DNA of 28,851 nt from positions 1 to 28,851 of the forward strand of contig JADJRV010000010.1 in assembly GCA_016712045.1 (NCBI GenBank), written 5' to 3'. The DNA is from Chloracidobacterium sp. GTDB lineage: Bacteria; Acidobacteriota; Blastocatellia; Pyrinomonadales; Pyrinomonadaceae. Shown piece after piece: positions 7,583 through 15,735 of the stretch (position 1 is the stretch's first letter; each line of letters opens with the position of its first letter). The notes beneath the pieces were generated by a model. It was not told the DNA's origin, searched no databases, and worked only from the letters and a program-made list of their open reading frames with translations. The translations under genes and the position numbers were made by a program.

Positions 7583-8353
7583 ATGCTTGATGTAAGAGAC
7601 ATATCGGTTGGTTATGGTGAGCGGGCGGTTTTGGGCGGCTTGTCGTTTGAGCTGCGCGATGGGGAGACGATCGTGCTGCTGGGGGCGAATGGTGCGGGTA
7701 AGACGACGCTTATTAAGGCGTTGAATGCGACTTTGCCGTTGACGAGTGGTGATATTGCTTTGGATGGTGAGAGTTTGGCGAAGATCTCGCGGCGTGAGAT
7801 CGCACGGAATATCGCTGTGGTCGCGCAGGAAAATGAGACGCGGTTTCCGGTTACCGTTTTGGAGTTTGTGCTGTCGGGAAGATTTGTTCACGGGAATGCG
7901 TTTGGTTGGGAGAGCGAGGCTGACGTTGAGTTTGCCGAGCGGGCCTTGGCAGATTGCGATCTGAGCGGGTACGAGACGCGCCTTATGAATCATCTGTCCG
8001 GCGGCGAGCGGCAGAGAGTTGTGCTGGCGAGGGCGTTGGCGACGGGTGCGAAGATACTACTCCTCGATGAGCCGACGGCGAATCTTGATCTCGCACATCA
8101 GGCGATGATGTTTCGGCTGGTGCGTGAGCGGTGCCGGTCGTGTCGGGCATCGGCGGTAGTTATCACTCATGATCTCAATCTCGCGGCGGAGTTTGCGGAC
8201 GAGATCATATTGTTAAAGGACGGGCGGATTGCCGCAAAAGGCACGCCCGCAGAGGTTTTGACAGCTGAGAATATCAAGGATGTTTTTAGCGTGAATGTTT
8301 TGCTGGATCAAAATCCGGCTAGTGGGAGCGTTCGGGTGACGAACGTGTTTTGA
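7583..8353 (+). CDS. btuD: Vitamin B12 ABC transporter ATP-binding protein BtuD
   Basis: 256-residue ATPase that energises cobalamin import with BtuC. It has all the ABC motifs in order: Walker A GANGAGKTT (residues 34-42), Q-loop in VVAQENETRFPVTV, signature LSGGERQRVVLARAL, Walker B ILLLDEPTANLD, and H-loop VVITHDLN. It belongs to the FepC/BtuD-type ATPases of FecCD transporters. The intergenic region after btuC holds a foldback element whose 3' arm supplies the Shine-Dalgarno sequence. The C-terminus (FSVNVLLDQNPASGSVRVTNVF) is of normal length. Assignment to B12 comes from the operon. Confidence 0.9.
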   Translation: MLDVRDISVGYGERAVLGGLSFELRDGETIVLLGANGAGKTTLIKALNATLPLTSGDIALDGESLAKISRREIARNIAVVAQENETRFPVTVLEFVLSGRFVHGNAFGWESEADVEFAERALADCDLSGYETRLMNHLSGGERQRVVLARALATGAKILLLDEPTANLDLAHQAMMFRLVRERCRSCRASAVVITHDLNLAAEFADEIILLKDGRIAAKGTPAEVLTAENIKDVFSVNVLLDQNPASGSVRVTNVF

Positions 8354-8470
8354 AGAAGTTACCGCAGATAAGCACAAAGGCACAAAACAAAAGGCTACTG
8401 GACTCAAGCATGTTGATAGACGATGCAAGGGAAGTTTGGTGTAAAGCCAACGCTGCCCACGCAACAGTGA

Positions 8471-8558
8471 GATGAATGATGAATGCAAAATGCACGGTGC
8501 ACAATGGCGGAATCCGCCTCTTAATTGTGCATTCTGCATTGTGCAATGTGCATTGATC
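8471..8558 (+). repeat. Heptamer-built foldback element between btuD and btuB
   Basis: The left arm is heptamers GATGAAT, GATGAAT, GCAAAAT, GCACGGT, GCACAAT; then a small GGCGGA-A-TCCGCC hairpin (8506-8518); then a right arm ATTGTGC, ATTCTGC, ATTGTGC, AATGTGC, ATTGATC. The arms are nearly complementary over 35 bases. The rest of 8354-8624 holds no gene that I can support. Confidence 0.85.
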
Positions 8559-8624
8559 AAGCCTGGAACCTAGCTCGTTTGTCGGGGATTTGAACCATTC
8601 TGCGATGGGCAGAAGAGGAGCTTT

Positions 8625-10739
8625 ATGAAGACGTTATTAGTTTTTTGTTCAATATTTATTTTAGGGGCCTCGGCAGCGGCGCAAACTGCGACGCCGACCC
8701 CGACACCGTCAATAAGGGAAGAAGTGACGGTTTCGGCAGGTGAGAGTCAAACCATTGAGCAGGTTTCGAAGACGGTAGACACGATCTCTGCCCAGGAGAT
8801 GCGTGACCGGGCGGATTTTTCTTTGATCGAATCGCTCCGGACGATTCCGGGATTTCGTGTGGCGCAATCAGGTGGTTTTGGAAAGCTTGCGACGATCAAG
8901 ACGCGAGGGCTTCGGAATTGGGACACGGTGGTATTGATAGACGGGATTCGGTTTCGGGATGTGACGGGTATAACGGGTGATGCGACGGCGTTTTTGAGTG
9001 ATTTTACGCTTACGAGCGTTAGTAAGGTCGAGGTACTTCGCGGGTCCGGTTCGTCGCTTTATGGTACGAACGCGATCGGCGGTACGATCGATTTTCAGAC
9101 ACCTGAGGCAAAATCGGGGACGCATGGACAGATCGGCGGAGCGTTTGGCGGGCTTGGGCTGCGGCGTTTTCGCGGCAATATTTCGCACGGTCTAGACAAC
9201 GGTAAATTTGGCATCACGGCGGGCGTTTCGCAGACGACCTATACCAAGGGCATCGACGGCGATGACCGGGCGAACAACACAAATCTACAGACGCGGCTAG
9301 ATTTTACGCCGACCAGCAAGACAAGCATTTCGGGGCGGATATTTTTCTCGGACGCCGATGTGCGGCTCAATACCAGCCCCGATACATTGGGAACTCTGCC
9401 CGTGTCAAATACGACGATCGTCAATGCTCAACAAGGCGTAAATTTTACATTTGACGCAAATGACCCTGATCGCAGACAGGATTCGCGGTTCTTTAACGGA
9501 CAGATCGTCGTCAATCAGATCGTGACCGACAAATTTGTCCTTGGCGGTTATTATCAGGGCCTGACGACCCGCCGTGTCAATAATAACGGCACTCTTGGCG
9601 TGGGTTTTCAAAGCGCTTCGACAAGCCTGTTTGAAGGTAATGTTCATACGGGAAACGTGCATGTTAGCTGGACGCCGGTCAGGGAAAACACGCTGACCGC
9701 AGGGTATGAGTTTGAAAGCGAAAAATATTTTAACGACGGTAAGACGCCGTCAGGGACACAGAACTTTTTTACGAGTGCCGGACAGAGAAGCAACACCTTT
9801 TACGTTCAAAACCTCGTAAGCCTGCTTGGCGGCGATCTGCAATTAGCAGGCGGGATGCGTTTTCAACAATTTAATTTGAAAGCACCGGGCTTTAGCTTGA
9901 CCAACGCTCCGTACAACAATCTGACGCTGACCAATCCGCCAAACGCTTATACGTTTGACGGTGCGGCGTCGTATTTTGTCAGAAAGAGCGGGACCAAGTT
10001 TCGTGCTCACGTCGGTAATGGCTACCGCGTGCCTTCTTTATATGAGCGTTTCGGTTCGTTTTTTAGCACGTTTCCGTCAAACGCTTTTGTCGCGATCGGC
10101 GACCCGTTCTTAAAGCCGGAAAAGACCATCGCGTTTGACGCCGGTGTCGAGCAAAATCTTGCAAACGACCGCGTTAGGGTTTCGGGTACGTATTTTTGGA
10201 CGCGGCTCACGGACATCATCGGCTACGGCAATACCGTGCCGAGCATAGGCACGACGCCAAGGCCCTCTGGCGGTTACGTTAACCAAAAAGGCGGCACCTC
10301 GCGCGGCGGCGAATTTAGCGTCAAGGCGAGAGCGACCGACAGGACCGATCTGTTTGCGTCGTACACCTTTACCCGCAGTGTGCAGCTTGTGCCGCAGCTA
10401 ACGGGAAGCGGTATTCTCAATACGCTTGGCGTGCCGGATCACCAATTTACGTTTGTCGCGACCCAGCGATATAAGCGTTTTTGGGTGAATTTCGATTTCC
10501 TTGCGACATCGACATACCTTGCTCCGCTGACCAGCAGCACAACCTTTGCAACGCGTCTTTACCGTTTTCAGGGCAACCGCAAGGGCGACCTGACAGGCGG
10601 ATATACGTTTAACGTAAAGGGCGACAAGACGCTGCGATTGTACGGTACGGTGGAGAATGTCTTTAACCAAGAGTATTACGAGAACGGATTTAGAACTGCC
10701 AAGGCGACGGCTCGGGCTGGTCTGACGTTCGGATTTTAA
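8625..10739 (+). CDS. btuB: TonB-dependent receptor, probable cobalamin receptor BtuB
   Basis: 704-residue outer-membrane beta-barrel. Signal peptide of about 19 residues (LLVFCSIFILGASAAAQ). A plug domain follows (EEVTVSAGESQTIEQVSKTV, IESLRTIPGFRVAQSGG, LIDGIRFRD, VEVLRGSGSSLYGTNAIGGTIDF), then the barrel with conserved NGYRVPSLYERFGS and LKPEKTIAFDAGVE, and a final strand ending in Phe (ARAGLTFGF) as required for outer-membrane insertion. AGAGGAG lies just before the ATG. The cobalamin substrate is inferred from its place behind the riboswitch and btuFCD. No TonB/ExbBD genes are nearby, so energy coupling must come from elsewhere in the genome. Confidence 0.85.
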   Translation: MKTLLVFCSIFILGASAAAQTATPTPTPSIREEVTVSAGESQTIEQVSKTVDTISAQEMRDRADFSLIESLRTIPGFRVAQSGGFGKLATIKTRGLRNWDTVVLIDGIRFRDVTGITGDATAFLSDFTLTSVSKVEVLRGSGSSLYGTNAIGGTIDFQTPEAKSGTHGQIGGAFGGLGLRRFRGNISHGLDNGKFGITAGVSQTTYTKGIDGDDRANNTNLQTRLDFTPTSKTSISGRIFFSDADVRLNTSPDTLGTLPVSNTTIVNAQQGVNFTFDANDPDRRQDSRFFNGQIVVNQIVTDKFVLGGYYQGLTTRRVNNNGTLGVGFQSASTSLFEGNVHTGNVHVSWTPVRENTLTAGYEFESEKYFNDGKTPSGTQNFFTSAGQRSNTFYVQNLVSLLGGDLQLAGGMRFQQFNLKAPGFSLTNAPYNNLTLTNPPNAYTFDGAASYFVRKSGTKFRAHVGNGYRVPSLYERFGSFFSTFPSNAFVAIGDPFLKPEKTIAFDAGVEQNLANDRVRVSGTYFWTRLTDIIGYGNTVPSIGTTPRPSGGYVNQKGGTSRGGEFSVKARATDRTDLFASYTFTRSVQLVPQLTGSGILNTLGVPDHQFTFVATQRYKRFWVNFDFLATSTYLAPLTSSTTFATRLYRFQGNRKGDLTGGYTFNVKGDKTLRLYGTVENVFNQEYYENGFRTAKATARAGLTFGF

Positions 10740-10745
10740 GAGGAG

Positions 10746-10879
10746 TTTGCCCGCGGAACACGCGAAAGGCACGAAAATAGGAAGTAAGAGTAAAGCGCTG
10801 AGGGCGATAACTTATCGGCTGCAGATAAAACTATGACTTTTCTTAACGTTTCGTGTTTTTCGTGTGTTTCGCGGGCAAA
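10746..10879 (+). repeat. Long foldback repeat with 9-nt periodicity (GCCCGCGAAACAC type)
   Basis: Left arm TTTGCCCGCGGAACACGCGA onward (10746-10780) pairs with the right arm ending CGTGTGTTTCGCGGGCAAA (to 10879). Each arm is built of degenerate 9-mers (GCGGAACAC, GCGAAAGGC, ACGAAAATA). It fills most of the space between btuB and the next gene and could act as a transcription barrier after btuB. Confidence 0.8.
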
Positions 10880-10912
10880 TGCATTAAAATCTTTGTATCG
10901 GGGGATAAAAAT

Positions 10913-11416
10913 ATGAAGATTCGAGTTTTGTTTTTGGTTTTCATTATTATCACGGCGACAGGTGCGGCTTTTGCTCAGAGCAAAACGGTCACCAACGACG
11001 ACCTCTCAAAATACAAACAGGAACGGGTCAAGGCCGAGGCCGAGCTGCGTAATAATTACGTTAAGCTCGGCTTTCCGTCTCCCGAAGAACGCGAGCGTCG
11101 CAATGCCGAATCGGCAAAAGAGTCGGTCGAGCTGTCGGCGAGGCTTCGCAATGAGCGGCTTGAGCGTGAGCGGATCGAGGCTCAAAACGCAGCAACTGCA
11201 CAGTATAATGCCGTTTTGTTGAGGGCTAAGCAGCAACAGAGTGCTCCTGAGTATTATACGCCGTCGTATTTTGGCGGATTCTATTACGGTGGCCGACGAC
11301 CGCGTCCGACCGGACGGGTTGGGTATCAGCAACCGGGCTATTTTGCGGGCGGGCAGTTTTGGCCGACCGGACCGGCGACAAAGCCGCGGCCTTTGTTTAA
11401 GGTGACGCGACATTAA
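10913..11416 (+). CDS. Small secreted protein, unrecognised
   Basis: 167 residues from the ATG at 10913 (MKIRVLFLVFIII), chosen because it begins a clean signal peptide ending AAFAQ; the in-frame upstream start at 10853 would bury it and lies in the foldback repeat. The mature protein has a long charged helix (residues about 35-110, rich in Glu, Arg and Ala, probably coiled coil), then a Tyr/Gly/Pro/Arg-rich tail (YFGGFYYGGRRPRPTG, QQPGYFAGGQFWPTGP) that is probably disordered. It ends three bases before gatB, so the two are probably co-transcribed. No function can be assigned. Confidence 0.7.
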   Translation: MKIRVLFLVFIIITATGAAFAQSKTVTNDDLSKYKQERVKAEAELRNNYVKLGFPSPEERERRNAESAKESVELSARLRNERLERERIEAQNAATAQYNAVLLRAKQQQSAPEYYTPSYFGGFYYGGRRPRPTGRVGYQQPGYFAGGQFWPTGPATKPRPLFKVTRH

Positions 11417-11419
11417 TTT

Positions 11420-12890
11420 ATGAAACCAGGTTGGGAAGCAGTTATCGGCATGGAGATCCATGCGCAGTTGGCGACGGAGACTAAGATCTTTTGTTCGTGC
11501 GCGGTTGAGACGGGCGGCGAGCCTAATGCGAATACGTGCCCGGTGTGTCTGGGTTTGCCTGGGGCGTTGCCGGTGTTGAACCGGCGTGTGATCGAGCTTG
11601 GGGCGAGAGCGGCTCTGAGCCTGGGGCTTGAGATACAGGAAACGTCGATCTTTGCACGGAAGAACTATTTTTATCCCGACCTGCCAAAAGGCTATCAGAT
11701 ATCACAATACGACAAGCCGTTTTCGGCAGACGGGCAGTTGACGATCATGACGGCGGAGCGTGACGAGAGCGGCCATGCGACCGAGTGGCGGCCGATGACG
11801 ATCCATATCCAGCGGATGCATTTAGAAGAGGACGCCGGGAAAAACGTCCACGAAGGGCTGCCGGATACTGATAAATATTCGTATGTAGATCTGAACCGGG
11901 CGGGAACGCCGCTTGGTGAGATCGTCACAAGCCCTGATTTTCGCACGTCGTGGCAGGCTTATGATTATGTTAATCACGTCCGCCGCGTGCTGCAATGGGT
12001 CGGGGCGAGCGACGCCGATATGGAGAAAGGGAACCTGCGTTGCGAGGCCAATGTCTCGGTGCGAAAGATTGGCGAGACGGAGTTTAGGAACAAGGTCGAG
12101 CTGAAAAATCTTAACTCCGTGCGGTTTATGCAAAAGGCGATCGAGTTTGAGATCGACCGCCAGATTACCGCCCACGAAGCGGGCGAAGAGGTCAATCAGG
12201 AATCGCGTCTGTGGGATGAAAAGAACAATCAGACACGGTTTATGCGTACTAAAGAGGACGCACACGATTACCGTTATTTTCCCGAACCTGACCTGCAGCC
12301 GCTGGCCGTGACGGCGGAATTTATTGAGTCGGTCAAAGAGCAAATGCCGGAGCTGCCGGACACGATGCGTGACCGTTTTATGGATGTGTACGGGCTGAGC
12401 TATTCGGACGCCAGTCAGTTGGTTGGTGATATCGATACGGCTGAATATTTCGAAAAGACCGCTCGGATCACCGCAAACCCAAGGCTCTCGGCAATTTGGC
12501 TGCTCGGCGAATTGACCCGCGAACTGAATAATTCGAACACCGCGATCGCCGATTCGCGTCTGACCGCCGAAGACCTTGCTGAACTGATCAAGAACGTCGA
12601 TAGTGGAAAGATCAACAACAATCAGGGCAAAGAGGTACTGGTCGAGATGTTTGCGACCGGGCAAGACCGCCGAGGACGTCATCAAGGAAAAGGGCTTTGA
12701 GCAGGTGTCTGACAGCGGGGCGATTGAAAAGATCGTCGACGAGGTCATCGCCGCCAATCATGCAAACGTCGATGCGTACCGCGGCGGTAACGAAAAGCTG
12801 TTTGGATTTTTTGTCGGCCAGGTGATGAAAGCCTCGCAGGGAAAGGCAAATCCGAAGGTTGTGAATGATATTTTGAAGGAGAAGCTGTGA
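11420..12890 (+). CDS. gatB: Asp-tRNA(Asn)/Glu-tRNA(Gln) amidotransferase subunit B, one frameshift
   Basis: GatB is the tRNA-binding kinase/transamidation subunit of GatCAB, which converts misacylated Glu-tRNA(Gln) or Asp-tRNA(Asn). Motifs: VIGMEIHAQL, CSCAVETGGEPNANTCPVCL with Zn-ligand-type cysteines, LPGALPVLN, FYPDLPKGYQISQYDKP, HLEEDAGK, DLNRAGTPLGEIVTSPD, EVKNLNS-like VELKNLNSVRFMQKAIEFE, and TRFMRTKEDAHDYRYFPEPD. The C-terminal YqeY-like tail domain (GKTAEDVIKEKGFEQVSD, NPKVVNDILKEKL) is in another frame. Removing one G from GGG at 12659-12661 gives MFATGKTAEDVI and a 489-residue protein of normal length. Losing the tail would impair tRNA binding, and the gene is normally indispensable, so a sequence error is more likely than a pseudogene. 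gatA and gatC are not in the window. Confidence 0.93.
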
Positions 12891-13600
12891 GCTTAGAAGG
12901 CAAAGTCGCCATCGTTACAGGCGGTACAAAAGGCATTGGTAGAGCTATTGCCGAAAGCCTGCTCAGAGCTGGATTGCGCGTTTATATTTGCGCACGTGAT
13001 CGTAACGAGATCGAAGCCGCCGTGCAGGAACTATCGGAGATCGGCGAGGCGTTTGGTAAGGTCTGTGATATGCGGAGCGAAGATCAGGTCCGAAATATGC
13101 TTAACTCGTGTGACGAGCGGCTGGGCGGTGTTGATATTTTGATCAACAACGCGGGTGTCGGGATCATGGGCAAGACCGTTGAAGAGATCAGCGGCGACGA
13201 ATTTCGGCAGACTGTCGAGACCAATCTGTTTGGTGTTTTTTACGCTTGCCATCACGCGATCCCGCTGATGAAAAAACGCGGCGGCTACATAATTAATATA
13301 TCTTCGCTTGCGGGTCAGAACGCTCATCCGGGAATGGCGGCGTATAATGCTTCGAAATATGGGCTTAATGGCTTTACCGAGGCGCTCATGCAAGAGGTGC
13401 GGCACGACGGCATCAAGGTTAGCTACATCTGCCCTGGCAGCGTAAATACCTATTTTGGCGGCGACACGCCGACCGATGAAAAGGCGTGGCAGCTACAGCC
13501 GGACGATATCGCACAAGTTGTGATGAATCTACTTGAGATGGATCCGCGGGCTTTGCCAAGCAAGGTCGAATTGCGTCCGAGCCGTCCGCCAAAACGCTAG
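12887..13600 (+). CDS. Short-chain dehydrogenase/reductase (FabG-like)
   Basis: 237-residue classical SDR. Cofactor motif TGGTKGIG (residues 12-19), NNAG, catalytic Ser in NISSLAG and YNASK (Tyr and Lys). The Arg/Asp pattern after strand 2 (CARDRNE) suggests NADP(H). The start is a GTG at 12887 that overlaps the gatB stop in GTGA, with AAGGAG seven bases upstream, so it is translationally coupled to gatB. The substrate is unknown; the C-terminal tail (ALPSKVELRPSRPP) is that of generic 3-oxoacyl-reductase-like SDRs rather than true FabG. Its stop overlaps that of the convergent kinase gene. Confidence 0.85.
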   Translation: MSLEGKVAIVTGGTKGIGRAIAESLLRAGLRVYICARDRNEIEAAVQELSEIGEAFGKVCDMRSEDQVRNMLNSCDERLGGVDILINNAGVGIMGKTVEEISGDEFRQTVETNLFGVFYACHHAIPLMKKRGGYIINISSLAGQNAHPGMAAYNASKYGLNGFTEALMQEVRHDGIKVSYICPGSVNTYFGGDTPTDEKAWQLQPDDIAQVVMNLLEMDPRALPSKVELRPSRPPKR

Positions 13601-15700
13601 ACTGCCTCGGTTTTTAACAAAGATCCGCACACACGCTCGAGTTCTGACGAGCTAAAAGGTTTAACAAGATAATCCGACGCGCCGAGGCCAAACGCCTTTT
13701 GCTTGAATTGCGGAGCGTCGAGCGACGTAACCATGACGACCGGAATGTGGCCGAAATTGTCGTCGGTTTTTACGTATTCGAGAAATGCCCAGCCGTCCAT
13801 GACCGGCATTTCGACATCGGATAGGATCAGGTCGGGTTCCCATTCACCATTTAATAATAGTTCGAGAGCGTCGGCACCGCTGGCGGCTGTGATCGCACGC
13901 AGACCCGCGTCTTCGACGATCTTTGCCGTCATGCGGCGAATGCTTGCACTATCATCAATCACAAGAACGAGCGGCGGGATCTCGACTATTGGCTCAGGCT
14001 CGGCGTCCGGAGTTGGTACTGGTGCAAGCATGACTGGCATCCGCATCGTAAATTTTGTGCCTTGTTGTTGCTCAGATTCGACGGTCATTGAGCCGCCGCG
14101 TGCCTCGACGCTTTCTTTGACGATGCTCATCCCGATACCACGACCGGCATTGAGGTTGAGCGACTCGGCGGTAGTCAGGCCTTTTTCGAAGACGAGCGAC
14201 TGAGCGGAAAATTCGTCCATCGTGTGAGCGGTTTGCTCGTCGATGATCCCGGCGGCGACGGCTTTTTCGATCAGTTTTGCGGCCGAGATACCGCGTCCGT
14301 CATCCTCTACGGACAAAATAAGATCGTCGGCGTCCATGCTTACGGTGACGCAAATACGGCCTTTTTCGGGTTTGCCGAGCAGACGGCGCGTTTCGGGTGG
14401 TTCAATGCCGTGGACGACGGCGTTCTTTAATAGGTGCAGCAGCGGCTCGACCAGAGCGTCGATGACGAGTGTGTCGACTTCAAGGTCACCGTTCTCGATC
14501 TCAAGATATGCCTTTTTGTTTTCTTCCTGTCCGGTGACCTGGAACTGCCCGGTTTAGCCGCATTTCAAGATTGCCAAAGCGAACCATGCGGATCTGCATC
14601 AGCCGGTGGAGCATCTCATCGGAAAGCTTTTGCTGGATCTCAAGGAGAGTTTCAAACTGCTTGAGCGGATCGGTCTCGTTCGCAATAGCACCTGAATTTC
14701 GCACCTCGGCAAAGCGTTCGGCGAGGGCTGAGCGATTGACGAGCAACCCGCGTGAGATCTTTAGCAGATCGTCGAGCCGGTCGAGTGAGACGCGGACGAC
14801 CGGCGTCGAGACGGGAACACTGTGATCGCTGCCGACCGGCTGCATTGTGTTGGATCGCTTTGCGGCGGTTGATGATCCAGCTTTTTCAGCCGCTGAGGAT
14901 GAGATCGAATTGATGAGGCGGTCAAAATCTTTGGCAAGTCTCGCGGCGGATTTTGGGTCGTCATCCGTAAATCTGCCGGATGTCATCTCGTCGAGACGTG
15001 TCGTCGAGACGGTCAGCAGATCGATAAGGCGGGCGTCGGCGGAGCAACGCAGCTCGACCATTTTGTCGAGCAGGTCTTCGATGCGATGGGCAAGCTGTGA
15101 TGCCTCGGCAAAGCCGATGATACCGGCCGCACCCTTGAATGTATGGGCGTTTCGGCGGATCTCCCAGATGGCGTTGCTGTCATCGGGTGACGAGCGGAGG
15201 ATCTTTAAGTTGGAGTTGATGTTGGCAAGCAGCCCCTCGGCCTCAGAGCGAAATATCTCGATCGTCTCGTTGTCGATCTCAAAATATTCATCTTCCCAAG
15301 TGTCGCCGTCGTCCTGCAGGCTGTTCTTAAATTGTTCGAACGACGCATCGACCAGCTCATTCACATCGATGAGAAAATCCTCGGACCCTAGCGGCATTTG
15401 CAGCATCTCGGCCTCAAGCCGAGAGATGAGATCGAGCGTTTTATTGACCGATGAATCGAGATCCGATCCATCGACGACGGCAAGCATTTCAACCGAAGCG
15501 GCACACTCCGCCGCAATGCTCGCAGAATTAACAAGCCCCAATTCCGTGGCTTCGTCTTTGAGCTGTTCGAGTTTGCGATGTCCGTGGACGAGATCAGCAG
15601 CCGTCAGGCGGCCTTGGGCAAACAGAAGCAGGCCTGCGCGTATGCCGGCAAGCCTGTCCTCAGCCTTTTCAAGAAAGGATTGTAATTTTGCGGATTCCAT
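13597..15700 (-). CDS. ChpA-like hybrid CheA histidine kinase with C-terminal receiver, one frameshift
   Basis: Domains in order after correction (700 residues): a degenerate Hpt-like helical domain (1-100); an Hpt domain with phospho-acceptor His186 in NAHTFKGAAGIIG; a dimerisation part (VRVSLDRLDDLLKISRGLL); an HATPase_c domain with LLHLLKNAVVHGIEPP, SVEDDGRGIS and NAGRGIGMSIV; and a receiver domain with LVIDDSASIRRM, phospho-acceptor Asp in LILSDVEMPVMDG and LVKPFS. I see no CheW-like domain, unlike classical CheA. The frame breaks near 14541: removing one G of GG turns RAVPGHRTG into RAVQVTGQEENKKAYLEIE, which joins both halves. It lies 35 bases behind the TPR-receiver gene and probably phosphorylates it. 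Such pairs often control type IV pili or surface behaviour, which is inferred here. Confidence 0.85.
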
Positions 15701-15735
15701 TGTTCGAGCAGGGGGCAGCGGCTCGCGGACAGCGA

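Noticed and set aside
8354..8624. Small genes between btuD and btuB
   Set aside because: The open frames there run through a foldback repeat and resemble no protein.
12603..12890. A separate small gene after gatB
   Set aside because: Its product is the missing C-terminal tail domain of GatB; one surplus G explains the split.
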